Shown in pieces: positions 36,183 through 46,070 of a stretch of DNA of 64,000 bases (position 1 is the stretch's first letter; each line of letters begins with the position of its first letter). Made by a program: the position numbers and the translations under genes. The DNA is from Planktothrix rubescens CCAP 1459/22 (GTDB taxonomy: Bacteria; Cyanobacteriota; Cyanobacteriia; Cyanobacteriales; Microcoleaceae). The notes under the pieces were generated by a model. That model saw nothing but the letters and a program-made list of their open reading frames with translations, had not been told where the DNA came from and ran no database searches. The stretch is from positions 3,860,001 to 3,924,000 of the forward strand of contig LR882958.1 of assembly GCA_904830895.1 (NCBI GenBank). The letters run 5' to 3'.

Positions 36183-36926
36183 TTAATCATGAATTGTGCC
36201 ATCGGGCATCATCGCTCGATTCAGATTAGCATTAGTTAAAATCGTTCGAGTTAAATCTGCACCTCGCAAATTTGCATCGGATAAATTCGCCCCACTAAAA
36301 TCGGCATAACTTAAATCAGCATCTTTGAAATTCACACCACTAAGGTTAGTATTGTAGCTTTGTTCCGAACTTAAAACTCCTAAACCTGAAACCCCAAAAA
36401 TAGCGTGACAGAGCTTGGCTTTTTCAAAGTTAGCTTGTTCTAAAATTGCCCCGCTAAAATTAGTATAACTCAAATCTGCCTCAACTAGAATTGCATCGGT
36501 TAAATCCGTTTGTTGATTCTGGTTAGGGCGAAAATTAGCTTCAAAAATAATAGCGTGGGAAAGGTTGGCATTTTTTAAATTACATCCCGATAAACAAGCT
36601 TTGATGAGTTGAGTTTTTTCTAGGGATGTTTTAATTAATTTTGCTCCGGTTAAATCAGCTTCTCGTAACTGAGCTTGATATAAATTGGCTTCGCTTAAAT
36701 CAGCCCCCCAAAGAATGGTTTCACTGAGGTTAGCATAGCTAATATTGGCTTTAGAAAGGTTAGCTTTTCCTAATCTTGCTTCCCGTAAATCTGCATAACT
36801 TAAATTTGCTCCGGTTAGGTTTAAATTGACTAAATTAGCTTCTTGTAAATCAACATAAGATAAGTCAATATCAGGAAAATTCCGTTCGGCGGCGGCATAT
36901 CTTAGGAGAAATTCATCAACATTCAT
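36183..36926 (-). CDS. pentapeptide repeat protein
   Basis: A 247-residue protein built almost entirely of A(D/N)Lxx repeats (for example ANLSYADLREARLGKANLSK), which fold into a right-handed quadrilateral beta-helix. A short insert of about 15 residues (VSGLGVLSSEQSYN) breaks the helix near the middle. No other domain or signal peptide is present. Function cannot be assigned. Confidence 0.92.
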   Translation of the reverse strand: MNVDEFLLRYAAAERNFPDIDLSYVDLQEANLVNLNLTGANLSYADLREARLGKANLSKANISYANLSETILWGADLSEANLYQAQLREADLTGAKLIKTSLEKTQLIKACLSGCNLKNANLSHAIIFEANFRPNQNQQTDLTDAILVEADLSYTNFSGAILEQANFEKAKLCHAIFGVSGLGVLSSEQSYNTNLSGVNFKDADLSYADFSGANLSDANLRGADLTRTILTNANLNRAMMPDGTIHD

Positions 36927-36963
36927 GGCAATATTTAGTTAAATCAAGGATTAAAAAAATAAA

Positions 36964-37335
36964 CTAAACAGCAGATTTAATGGCTCGAAGTTGCTCTAAC
37001 TGTTGGTTTTGTTGCTGCATTTGAGCAACTAGAGATTCACAGACTAAATCACAAACTTCAAATAAAAGTGGATTAGCAATTTCATAATAAACACTAACCC
37101 CTTGTTGGGTGCGAGTCACAATTCCAGCTTGGGCTAAAAGTTTTAAATGTTTAGAAACATTTGCCTGTCCTAACCCGGTGGCTTCAATAATTTGGGTAAC
37201 ATTTTTAGCTCCAGATTTTAAACAGCAAATAATTTGTAAGCGACTTACTTCTGATAACACTTTAAAAAAGTCTGCCATTAATGCTAGGGCGGCGGGAGAT
37301 AATTGTAAATAATCGCAGGTTGAAGTCAGTTGCAT
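36964..37335 (-). CDS. ArsR/SmtB family transcriptional regulator
   Basis: A 123-residue winged-helix regulator: LMADFFKVLSEVSRLQIICCLKSG, recognition helix GLGQANVSKHLKLLAQAGIV, wing TRTQQGVSVYYEI. Two adjacent Cys lie in helix 3 region ICCLK, and another Cys near the C terminus, which could sense metal or redox state. It is 37 bases upstream of the pentapeptide gene and may be cotranscribed with it. Confidence 0.9.
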   Translation of the reverse strand: MQLTSTCDYLQLSPAALALMADFFKVLSEVSRLQIICCLKSGAKNVTQIIEATGLGQANVSKHLKLLAQAGIVTRTQQGVSVYYEIANPLLFEVCDLVCESLVAQMQQQNQQLEQLRAIKSAV

Positions 37336-37470
37336 GGATTTTAAACTGGGGTTGGTGATGGCTAGGACTCAGTGGCTTTATTGATATTACTTATCTATTA
37401 TATTACCACATTATCTGATAATTGAAAAATTGTAGGTAGAGACATTTCTGTTAATATCTCTACCCAGGTT

Positions 37471-38895
37471 TTAATGGAGATTTTCCTGCCGTTTTTTCTC
37501 GCTAAGTTGTAGTAAAATATCGGCGTGAACCTCTTTTGTGATCGGATATAAAAAAGTAAAAATCATCCCAATAATTAGGACAATAGTTGGTAAAGGGCCA
37601 ATAGCAAACCGCACGGCTAACAGAGCCGAGTCCGGTTGAATGGGGGCGGGTTGACCGGGAACTGTGGAAAGAAATCCAGCAATATCTAAGGCTTGTCCGA
37701 CCAAAAATAAGCCAACGGCTAACCCAATTTTTTGTAATAAAACCATGAAAGAATAGAAAACTCCTTCCCGTCTTTGTCCAGTATTTAATTCATCTAAATC
37801 AATGACATCAGGAATCATTGACCAGGGAACTAAATAGGCTGTTGAGACCCCACATCCGGCTAGAATTGCTAGAATATACATTAAGCCAACCTGTCCAGGT
37901 TGGAGGAAAAATAAACCCGCTTGGGCAATAATCCATACTCCCATTCCCATAAAATAAACTGACTTTTTCCCATAGCGTTTACTGATAGAACTCCAGACAA
38001 ATAACATTACTAAAGCTGTTCCTTGAACCGCAATTGCCACCTGGGGAAAAGTTGCTTCCGGCATCTGCATCCAATTCACTACAAAATAGGGTAAAATTGA
38101 AGCGGTCAGTTGAACCCCCAACCAGGAACAAAGATAAATTCCAATAACCAATAAAAAGGGTCGATTACTAAAGGCAATTTTGATTTGTTCAGCAATCGGA
38201 ATACTATCGGAATTATCCTGATTGTCTGCTACAGAATGTCCCGCCCATACCCGCTTTCGAGTTCCCAAAAAACACCAAAATAGGGGGAAAATTGATAGAA
38301 TTGCACAAACTGCCCCTAAAATTAAATATTTTTGATAGGGAGAATCGGGGAAAAAACTAAAAATAATTTGTGCTAAAATCAACGAAAAAATACTACCACT
38401 GATAGAAAAAGAAAAGCGAAAACTATTGAGACTGGTACGTTCGTTATAATCTGATGTTAATTCAGGAGTTAGGGCAGTGTAAGGTAAATTAACGGCGGTG
38501 TAAGCGGTATTAAATAAAATCCCAATAATTACATAATACCAAAACAAAAACCATTGATTATTACTCGGAACAATCCACTGTAAAAAGAACAGAATCCCAA
38601 AGGGAACTGCCCCAAAAACCATCCAAGGATAGCGCCTTCCCCAAGGGTGAACTGTGCGATCGCTTAATACTCCCACAATCGGATCATTAATCGCATCCCA
38701 AATTTTTCCGACCATTAATACACTTCCGGCTAATCCGGCAGGTAAACCCGCAACATTAGTCAGAAAAACCAAAACAAAAAATACAGAAATATTAGCAGTA
38801 ATTGCTGGGCCTAAATCTCCAGCACCAAAGGCTAATTTTGTCGATAAATTTAGCTTTTCTGGAGGAGAAATAGTTGGAGAAGGAGTGGAGTTCAT
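37471..38895 (-). CDS. MFS transporter, GPH (glycoside-pentoside-hexuronide) type
   Basis: A 474-residue protein with about 12 membrane helices. KLAFGAGDLGPAITANI at the start, WDAINDPIVGVLSDRT and RRYPWMVFGAVP are typical of the GPH cation-symporter family. In cyanobacteria such proteins are common and their substrates are mostly unknown; sugars are plausible. The YLVPWSMIPDVIDLDELNTGQRREG motif in the second half is also conserved. Confidence 0.9.
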   Translation of the reverse strand: MNSTPSPTISPPEKLNLSTKLAFGAGDLGPAITANISVFFVLVFLTNVAGLPAGLAGSVLMVGKIWDAINDPIVGVLSDRTVHPWGRRYPWMVFGAVPFGILFFLQWIVPSNNQWFLFWYYVIIGILFNTAYTAVNLPYTALTPELTSDYNERTSLNSFRFSFSISGSIFSLILAQIIFSFFPDSPYQKYLILGAVCAILSIFPLFWCFLGTRKRVWAGHSVADNQDNSDSIPIAEQIKIAFSNRPFLLVIGIYLCSWLGVQLTASILPYFVVNWMQMPEATFPQVAIAVQGTALVMLFVWSSISKRYGKKSVYFMGMGVWIIAQAGLFFLQPGQVGLMYILAILAGCGVSTAYLVPWSMIPDVIDLDELNTGQRREGVFYSFMVLLQKIGLAVGLFLVGQALDIAGFLSTVPGQPAPIQPDSALLAVRFAIGPLPTIVLIIGMIFTFLYPITKEVHADILLQLSEKKRQENLH

Positions 38896-39010
38896 GTTGA
38901 TTAATATTAAAGAGTATTGTCAGCTTAGAACCAAAACCCGACGGCTAACAATAGGATATCTTAAAATGATAAGCTGATTGAATCACAAATAATTAGGGAG
39001 AAGTCAAACT

Positions 39011-39613
39011 ATGGCTGCTTTAGGCGATCGCTTTAATCGGATGATCGGGAAAACTCGATTTGTCGTCAGTCGTTTGTTTCTGCATTTAGGAGGAGATCAG
39101 GTCGCTCCCCTGTTGGGAATACTCAACCGAGCCGCCAGAGATGTTATTGATGCCGAGGGAGACTTGCAGGTAACAGGAGAGGCGTTAGTAGAAGTCTGCC
39201 AAGGTCTGCTTCAGTATGATACTTATTGGCAGTCAGGATCGAATGAAGGGGATGTGGTTTGGAGTGAGGGGGAGGCGGCGGACTACTTTAACGAACTATT
39301 TACGGATTCTGGACAACGGTATTTAAGCCAGCCGGATTTATCTCAACCCCTTGATGAAAGTCAATACCTATCTGTGCCAATTACCCACAATTTAATTGTG
39401 ATGATTACAATAGTAAGTGAAGGGGAAGTTCCCGATTTAGAAACGGATTTAGCAAGTTTGGAGGCGATGAATCTTGGGTTAAAAGCAATTATTAATCTGC
39501 ATTATCAACACAGACTCCGAGGGATTCAAGTGCATTTTTCCCCGGCTGTTTTAGGAGATGAATTAACCAGTGATCAATTATTAGAGAACTTTCCCGAACT
39601 GATTCCCCTTTAA
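39011..39613 (+). CDS. conserved cyanobacterial protein, DUF1517-like
   Basis: A 200-residue protein without membrane segments. It has an N-terminal amphipathic stretch (RFNRMIGKTRFVVSRLFLHLGG), a central region with DLQVTGEALVEVCQGLLQYD, and a C-terminal part resembling the DUF1517 domain (ITHNLIVMITIVSEGEVPDLETDLASLEAM and HFSPAVLGDELTSDQLLENFPEL). Function unknown. It is divergent from the GPH transporter with about 115 bases between. Confidence 0.7.
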   Translation: MAALGDRFNRMIGKTRFVVSRLFLHLGGDQVAPLLGILNRAARDVIDAEGDLQVTGEALVEVCQGLLQYDTYWQSGSNEGDVVWSEGEAADYFNELFTDSGQRYLSQPDLSQPLDESQYLSVPITHNLIVMITIVSEGEVPDLETDLASLEAMNLGLKAIINLHYQHRLRGIQVHFSPAVLGDELTSDQLLENFPELIPL

Positions 39614-39689
39614 GGAATAGTATCGGTTGATATTGAAATCAAAAAACAGTGATCAATTCAGATTTTTCTTGTTAGAATAGGAGATATAA

Positions 39690-40571
39690 ATGTTGAAAAA
39701 AGTTAATTGGTTTATGTGGAAAAAATTCTTAATTCTGTTGATTTCGGTAACATTTTGTTGGACAACAGTTGCTTGTGGGTCTGCAACTACTTCATCGAAT
39801 ACCCAACAATCCACTCGCACCACATCGGCGCCCCAAAATCAAGTTATTGAGGGTAAATATCCCGTTCAGCAAGCCCAATATAATGACGTCGATGGGGAGT
39901 ATACCCTCATGTTATTAAATACTCCGGCGGGTAAATCTGCTACCTACCGGACAACAGATTTACAAATGGCGCAATTAAGCGATGAACAAATTAAAGCCGG
40001 AGAAAAAAGTACCTTAAATATTACCAATGGTCAACCCGTTTTGTATTTAACCGAAGACTTTCGCATCGAATATGTTCATAACGTTACCGAAACTCAAACC
40101 AACCCCGCCACAGGTCAACCGCAAACCGTTGTCGTGCGACAAGAATCGAGTTTCTGGACACCTTTTGCCGCCTCTTTGGCCGGAAGTGCAATCGCTAATA
40201 GCTTATTTGCCCCCCGCTATTATGTCCCTCCCATGTATCAACCTGGCCGTGTGATGACCGGATATGGCGGTTACGGTTCCAATTATAATCAAGCTGTCAA
40301 CGACTATCGGACTCGATACAATACTCCCCCGGCAGCGGTAAAAAATAGCACCACCCTACGCACCACCGGAAATATTCGTAACTCCAACCCGAATTCCTCC
40401 GGTAAGCGTTCCACCTCCCCCAATTCCAGCCGTTCAACGGGGTCGGGGTTCGGAGCAACGGATTTGCGCACCTCCCCGAATAAAGGTTCAACCCAACAAC
40501 GCAAACCCAGTTTCGGCAGTGGTTCCCGCAGTCGCTCCTCCTCTGGAAGTAGCAGCAGAAAACGCCGTTAA
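39690..40571 (+). CDS. putative lipoprotein with low-complexity Ser/Arg tail
   Basis: A 293-residue protein. A lipoprotein signal is clear: WKKFLILLISVTFCWTTVAC, with Cys at about residue 29 as the lipidation site, then a Ser/Thr-rich linker. A central domain (QYNDVDGEYTLMLLNTPAGKSATYRTTDLQMAQL) is followed by a hydrophobic segment FAASLAGSAIANSLFAPRYY and a long Ser/Arg/Gly/Thr-rich tail. It is probably anchored on the periplasmic side. Function unknown. Confidence 0.75.
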   Translation: MLKKVNWFMWKKFLILLISVTFCWTTVACGSATTSSNTQQSTRTTSAPQNQVIEGKYPVQQAQYNDVDGEYTLMLLNTPAGKSATYRTTDLQMAQLSDEQIKAGEKSTLNITNGQPVLYLTEDFRIEYVHNVTETQTNPATGQPQTVVVRQESSFWTPFAASLAGSAIANSLFAPRYYVPPMYQPGRVMTGYGGYGSNYNQAVNDYRTRYNTPPAAVKNSTTLRTTGNIRNSNPNSSGKRSTSPNSSRSTGSGFGATDLRTSPNKGSTQQRKPSFGSGSRSRSSSGSSSRKRR

Positions 40572-40575
40572 AACC

Positions 40576-40597
40576 GTAGTGAGCCCTTCAGGGCTCC
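40576..40597. repeat. GTAGTGAG palindromic repeat (CCCTTCAGGG stem)
   Basis: GTAGTGAG is followed by the hairpin GAGCCCTTCAGGGCTC. It lies just after the lipoprotein stop and may act as a terminator. Related copies with different stems are at 45333-45500, 49326 and 52171. Confidence 0.7.
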
Positions 40598-40683
40598 TTC
40601 TTCCTTGGTAATTAAATTACGGATAATGGATTAAACCCCTGAAATTATCACCATTTGATTCAAAATCACTACAACTGATAGAG

Positions 40684-42080
40684 TTGGATTTAGAAAAAGC
40701 GATCGCTTCTTTGGAAGAAAGCCAACCTGCGAGGAAAGTTAAATTGAGTATTCACCCTTTAGAATTTAAACTAATATCAAATCCCAATCAGCAGGATATA
40801 ATTACCTCTGAAAAAGATTGGTACAACACAATTATTTTAGGTGATTGCTCAAAGGTTTTGCAGCAAATTCCTTCTAATATAGCCGATCTGATTGTAACAT
40901 CTCCTCCCTATGCAGATAGCCGGAAAAAACCTATGGCGGGATTAATCCAGATGATTATGTCCAATGGTTTCTTCCCATTTCTAAAGAACTGTACAGAGTT
41001 TTAAAAGAAGATGGAACCTTTATTATTAATATCAAAGAAAAAGTTGTTAATGGAGAAAGGCATAACTACGTTATTAAGTTAATTTTAGAAATGCAACAAC
41101 AAGGATGGTTATGGACAGAAGAATATATTTGGCATAAAAAGAATAGCTATCCTGGTAAATGGCCTAATCGTTTTCGTGATGCTTGGGAACGTTGTCTACA
41201 GTTTAATAAGCAGAAAAAATTCAAAATGTATCAAGAAAGGGTTATGGTTCCGATGGGAGATTGGGCTAAAACTCGCTTAAAAAATTTGAGTGAAATTGAT
41301 CAAATACGGGATAATTCTAAAGTCGAAAGTGGATTTGGCAAAAATGTCTCTAATTGGTTAGGACGGACAATGGTTTATCCTACAAATGTTTTACATTTAG
41401 CAACGGAATGCAGCAATAAAAGTCACAGTGCTACATTTCCTAAATCTCTGCCTTCCTGGTTTATTCAATTATTTACAGAACCAGAAGATATAGTTTTTGA
41501 TCCCTTTTTGGGTTCGGGAACAACTGCGATGGTAGCGAAAGAGTTAGGTAGACGTTATATTGGTATTGAGATTAAAGAAGAATATTATCAGAGGGCTTTA
41601 ATTAATATAGAAAAAACCCTATTTAATTGTCAAAATCAAAGTTTTTCTGGGATTAATCAAACACAAGAAGTTAATAATTTAGCCATGAGCGAATCGAATC
41701 ATCAAATTTATTCTAAATATCTAATTGAGAATGTTTTGAACCCATTTTATGACAAACGATTTGAAAAGTTGAGACAACTTCAGATTAGAGATATTATTAA
41801 GCGTAAAAATCCTTATTTGTTTAAGGCTAAAAATATTGAATTGGCAGGAGAATTTGTAAAAAGTATTGTCGATGCTTTTCTATCTTCCCAAGAAGAAACG
41901 ATTTTCGGAAATTTATTAGAAGGTTTTGCTATATATATCTCAGAAACACTATATGGAGGAGTCAAATGGATTAAATTAGTTGATTATGTTTGAAAGCGAG
42001 AAGATGTAAAATTAGAATCAGTAGAAGCACAGTTGTCTTTAGATTTAGAATTAGAAGAATCTTCTGATTTAGAAGAATAA
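40684..42080 (+). pseudogene. DNA (cytosine-N4/adenine-N6) methylase with frameshift and internal stop
   Basis: The 5' part encodes NTIILGDCSKVLQQIPSN and the catalytic TSPPYADSRKK. At the run of six A near 40924-40929 the frame is lost; one extra A restores TYGGINPDDYVQWFLPISKE, and the frame then runs on through WHKKNSYPGKWPNRFRDAWE and the SAM-binding FDPFLGSGTTAMVAKELG. At 41991 an in-frame TGA interrupts the protein again; reading through it gives KREDVKLESVEAQLSLDLEL and a stop at 42078-42080. The C-terminal 100 residues may be the target-recognition part or a fused restriction-like region. With two lesions it is probably inactive. Confidence 0.8.
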
Positions 42081-42258
42081 GCGATCTATTGCTAATTTTT
42101 ATTATTCATATAGCCAAACAAAAATAGCGAATGGACTTAACCTATTATTAACTTAAAAATATATTTTTGCTGGGTCATAATTCATGTTAAAATGACTCTC
42201 TGGTTAACAAAAATAGCACAATAGAAGCAGATTGAAGAAGAATTATTGAGAACCGACT

Positions 42259-43584
42259 ATGAGTGATTCCAAAACAGAACCTTTAATGATCCTCAAAGGC
42301 GTTGGTAAATCCTATCAACAGCCCAATGGTCAAGAAATTCCGATTCTCAATAACATTAACTTAGAATTGCGCCGGGGCGAAATCATCGCTTTATTAGGGC
42401 CTTCTGGTTCAGGAAAATCCACCTTAATGCGAATAATTGCCGGGTTAATTTATCCAACCCAAGGACAAGTCCTCTGTCATGGAAAACCATTAATTGGAAT
42501 TAATCCCGGGGTAGCAATTGTCTTCCAAAGTTTTGCCCTTTACCCTTGGTTAACGGTTTTAGAAAATGTCGAATTAGGATTAAAAGCCGGGGGATTTCCT
42601 GTAGACTGGCGACAACAAAAAGCCCTAAAAATGATCGATATTATTGGTTTAGATGGATTTGAAAATGCTTATCCCAAAGAACTATCAGGGGGAATGCGAC
42701 AACGGGTTGGATTTGCTAGGGCTTTAGCCGTTGAACCGGAATTATTATGTATGGATGAACCTTTCTCCGCTTTAGATGTTTTAACCGCAGAAAACTTGCG
42801 AATTGAACTGTTAGATTTGTGGTTAGAAAAACGTATTCCTACCCAAGCAATTTTAATTGTAACTCATGGGATTGAAGAAGCGATCACCTTAGCGGATCGG
42901 GTGATTGTTTTAGGTAGAAATCCTGGGCGAATTCGGGCAAATTTATCAATTAAATTAAGTCATTATCGCGATCGCAAAAGTGCAAGTTTCCAAGCCTTAG
43001 TCGATCAAGTTTATAAAATTCTCACCAACCCAGAATTAGAAACCATAGAACCTCAAACAACCGTTAAAAATACTCTGAATAAATATCAATCTTTACCCTA
43101 CGTCCGCATTGGTTCTATTGCGGGTTTATTAGAACTCTTAGAAGATCGACAAAATCCTGATTTATATCGTTTAGGGCAAGAACTGCAACTGGATGTTGAT
43201 GATTTACTCCCCATTTTAGAAGCCGCAAAATTTATGGATTTAATCGAAATTCGAGAAGGAGATTTTAACCTAAAACCAATCGCCCTAGAGTTTATTCAGG
43301 GAAATATTGACCAGCGAAAACAAATTATTCGTCAACAATTACTGAGTCATATTCGCCTAGTTCAACAAATCTATACCCTTTGTCAATCTAAACAAAATCG
43401 TCGTATTCCCGAAGATTTAGTCTTAGATGTTCTGAATAATCATTTTAGTCCTAAAGAAGCGCAACGACAGTTAAATACAGCCATTGACTGGGGACGTTAT
43501 GCAGAACTTTATGCCTATGATGAACCCAGTGGGGAAATCTTTTTAGAAACATCTGATTTTAGTTCAATAACACCGGAGGTATAA
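42259..43584 (+). CDS. ABC transporter ATPase, NitT/TauT type with AAA-associated C-terminal domain
   Basis: A 441-residue ATPase. Walker A GPSGSGKSTLMR, signature LSGGMRQRVGFARAL and Walker B LLCMDEPFSALD are intact. After residue 250 an AAA-associated domain follows (YVRIGSIAGLLELLEDR and later helices), seen in ATPases linked to nitrate/sulfonate/bicarbonate-type permeases. It is followed by its permease after five bases. No binding protein is in the window, so the substrate is unknown. Confidence 0.92.
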   Translation: MSDSKTEPLMILKGVGKSYQQPNGQEIPILNNINLELRRGEIIALLGPSGSGKSTLMRIIAGLIYPTQGQVLCHGKPLIGINPGVAIVFQSFALYPWLTVLENVELGLKAGGFPVDWRQQKALKMIDIIGLDGFENAYPKELSGGMRQRVGFARALAVEPELLCMDEPFSALDVLTAENLRIELLDLWLEKRIPTQAILIVTHGIEEAITLADRVIVLGRNPGRIRANLSIKLSHYRDRKSASFQALVDQVYKILTNPELETIEPQTTVKNTLNKYQSLPYVRIGSIAGLLELLEDRQNPDLYRLGQELQLDVDDLLPILEAAKFMDLIEIREGDFNLKPIALEFIQGNIDQRKQIIRQQLLSHIRLVQQIYTLCQSKQNRRIPEDLVLDVLNNHFSPKEAQRQLNTAIDWGRYAELYAYDEPSGEIFLETSDFSSITPEV

Positions 43585-43589
43585 ACTAT

Positions 43590-45317
43590 ATGACTCGTTC
43601 TCTTACCCCTAAAAATCAAACCTTAGATCGCTCTCGTTTAACATGGCAAGATGGCTTATTAATTCTAGCAGTTATTACTGTACTTTTAGTAATTGTTCGC
43701 ACGGCTTCCCAATTAACCGGAGACTATCAACCCGATGTCATCATCTCCACTGATTTAGATCAACTTCCAAGTTATGCCGCCCAAACATTATTAAGGATGG
43801 GAGCAGCTTATTTTTTATCCTTAATTTTTAGTTTAGTTTATGCCTATTCTGCTTATCGTTTTCCCTTGGCGGCTAAAGTTTTAATTCCCTTATTAGATAT
43901 TTTACAATCCATTCCGGTTTTATCATTTTTACCTGGGGTTGTACTCGCTTTAATTGCCCTATTTCCCGGTCAAAGAATTGGAATTGAACTGGCAGCTATT
44001 CTGTTAATTTTTACGGGAATGACTTGGAATTTAGTCTTTAGTTTCTATCAATCTTTATCGAGTATTCCTAAAGAATTATTGGAAGTAGCAAAAGTCTATC
44101 ATCTCAATTCTTGGCAACGGTTTTGGTCAGTGGAATTACCATCGGGAATCTTAGGATTAGTTTGGAATAGTGTGATGTCCGTTGCCGGAGGATGGTTTTT
44201 TTTGATGGCAATTGAATCCTTTACCTTAGGCGATCGCAGTTTTCGCCTTCCCGGTTTAGGATCATTTTTAGCTCAGGCTTCTGATCAAGGTGATTTTATT
44301 GCTATTGCTTGGGGAGTAGCAGTTTTAATTGGAATTATTATTCTTCTAGATTTTTTGGTCTGGAAACCATTAATTGCTTGGGCAGAAAAATTCAAGTTAG
44401 AAACCGTTGAATCCCAAAATATTCCCCAATCAATTGTATTAGATTTCCTGCGACGTTCTCCTACTTGGCGAATTGTAACCGAACGTTTTGGGCAGCTTTG
44501 GTCAGATAAAATTTCTCAGCGCATCGTCAAAGCTAATCCCACCTCCACCCCAGTTTTACCATCAAAATCCGATCAAAATTGGTGGAGTCGGATATTTTTA
44601 ACTGGGTTTGGATTTATGGTTTTATGGGGAACTTGGGAAGGAGTTATATTATTACAAAAACTAGATTTTCAAGACTGGAAACAAGTGATTACCGGAGCTA
44701 TTTTAACCGCTTTACGGGTTATTATCGCCTTATTTTTATCCTTATTATGGACTGTACCTGTGGGAGTTGCTATTGGCCGAAATCCTCGACTAGCCCAAAC
44801 TTTACAACCCTTAGTTCAAATTGCTGCATCAGTTCCAGCAACAGCTTTATTTCCCGTCTTATTACTATTTTTAGCGCGTTTAGGAGGAGGTTTACAAATC
44901 GGTTCTGTGGCGCTGATGATGTTAGGAACAATGTGGTATATCTTATTTAATGTAATTGCCGGGGCGCAGGCAATTCCCTCAGAGTTATTTGAAGCAGCTA
45001 GTATTTATAAACTCTCGTTAGTGCTGCGATGGCAAACTGTGATTTTACCCGGAATTTTTCCCTATTTAATTACAGGGATGATTACGGCCGTTGGTGGGGC
45101 GTGGAATGCCAGTATTGTTAGCGAATATGTTCAGTTTCAAAACCAAACTTTAATCACACCAGGGTTAGGATCACTAATTTCTCAAGCAACAGAAACAGGT
45201 AACTATCCTCTGTTGTTTGCTTCTACGGCTGTGATGTCATTATTAGTAGTCTTAACCAACCGTTTAATCTGGCGAAAATTATATCAATTTGCTCGTTCAA
45301 AATACCAACTGTTGTAA
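43590..45317 (+). CDS. ABC transporter permease, two fused membrane domains
   Basis: A 575-residue permease with two tandem BPD-type domains. Each has the EAA-type loop: LEVAKVYHLNSWQRFWSVELPSGI in the first and FEAASIYKLSLVLRWQTVILPGI in the second. A single polypeptide can therefore supply both halves of the channel for the ATPase encoded just upstream. The family is widespread but poorly studied in cyanobacteria. Confidence 0.9.
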   Translation: MTRSLTPKNQTLDRSRLTWQDGLLILAVITVLLVIVRTASQLTGDYQPDVIISTDLDQLPSYAAQTLLRMGAAYFLSLIFSLVYAYSAYRFPLAAKVLIPLLDILQSIPVLSFLPGVVLALIALFPGQRIGIELAAILLIFTGMTWNLVFSFYQSLSSIPKELLEVAKVYHLNSWQRFWSVELPSGILGLVWNSVMSVAGGWFFLMAIESFTLGDRSFRLPGLGSFLAQASDQGDFIAIAWGVAVLIGIIILLDFLVWKPLIAWAEKFKLETVESQNIPQSIVLDFLRRSPTWRIVTERFGQLWSDKISQRIVKANPTSTPVLPSKSDQNWWSRIFLTGFGFMVLWGTWEGVILLQKLDFQDWKQVITGAILTALRVIIALFLSLLWTVPVGVAIGRNPRLAQTLQPLVQIAASVPATALFPVLLLFLARLGGGLQIGSVALMMLGTMWYILFNVIAGAQAIPSELFEAASIYKLSLVLRWQTVILPGIFPYLITGMITAVGGAWNASIVSEYVQFQNQTLITPGLGSLISQATETGNYPLLFASTAVMSLLVVLTNRLIWRKLYQFARSKYQLL

Positions 45318-45332
45318 TATAACTCCATTTCC

Positions 45333-45500
45333 CCGTAGTGAGGCGTTCACGCCTTATCTTTATCTTTGAGTAAGAATTGAGGCGTAAACGCCGCGTAGTG
45401 AGGCGTTCACGCCTCCTTTTTATCTTTGAGTAAGAATTGAGGCGTAAACGCCTCACTACAAAGTTAGAAAATTATGAGGCGTAAACGCCTCACTACGAAG
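45333..45500. repeat. tandem GTAGTGAGGCGTT palindromes
   Basis: Four palindromes of the form GAGGCGTTCACGCCT or GAGGCGTAAACGCCTC lie in a row, joined by a repeated spacer TATCTTTGAGTAAGAATTGA. Each is flanked by GTAGTGAG or its complement CTCACTAC. The tract separates the permease gene from the convergent DUF1830 gene. Confidence 0.88.
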
Positions 45501-45508
45501 TTAGGGAA

Positions 45509-45769
45509 TTATTCGGTTTCTTCAACTTTTAATGTATCACAGGGGATTTTTTCTAGTTCGATTCGGGTGGGATCTCCACTAGAATAAACCTCCAAATCCT
45601 GATTAGATTCTCCGACAAATAAGCAATATTCCCCTGGAAAAATAACCCGTTCAAAATAACCCTGAACTGTAGTTTCCATACGCAGAATTTGCACCTGTTT
45701 AGTGGGGTTTTTATAACCGCACAAAATTTCAGTCTTAATCGAATCTACAGCCAATTTTACGGTTTGCAT
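45509..45769 (-). CDS. DUF1830 family protein
   Basis: An 86-residue protein with the DUF1830 pattern: ILCGYKNPTKQVQILRMETTVQGYFERVIFPGEYCLFVG. The family is cyanobacterial and of unknown function. A repeat array lies immediately after its 3' end. Confidence 0.85.
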   Translation of the reverse strand: MQTVKLAVDSIKTEILCGYKNPTKQVQILRMETTVQGYFERVIFPGEYCLFVGESNQDLEVYSSGDPTRIELEKIPCDTLKVEETE

Positions 45770-46070
45770 GATGTTTTATTAAAGTTAGGTTTTAAAGGAC
45801 TATTTTGAAAGTTCTTAGCTTTTCAGTTAAGGGAGAGGGTAGGAATCAAAAGCTCGATTAGAAATCGGGAACGTGATCTATCTTTCTGACGTTGGATAGA
45901 CTTATCCTGACCGTTCTCTCTGCAACCCTGATAAGAATCGTTAATCTTGTGATGTTATCAAATCATCATAACTTAACAATTTATGAATTAAGTTATGTTA
46001 ACTAAATTATACACATATTATCCCATTTGCCACAAGCAGATAAGTTGCCAGAATAATCAACAAGATTCCT
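45770..46070. other. intergenic region without supported gene
   Basis: About 300 bases between the start of the DUF1830 gene and the end of the RND gene. I see no credible gene, no strong hairpin and no repeat here. It should contain the DUF1830 promoter. Confidence 0.5.

Noticed and set aside
36964-37335. ChlR-type regulator of the low-oxygen genes
   Set aside because: The protein is ArsR/SmtB-like, not MarR-like, and is closer to the pentapeptide gene.
45223-45456. Minus-strand ORF with repeats RRLRLNSYSKIKRRRERLTT
   Set aside because: It is simply a translation of the tandem palindrome array, partly antisense to the permease gene.
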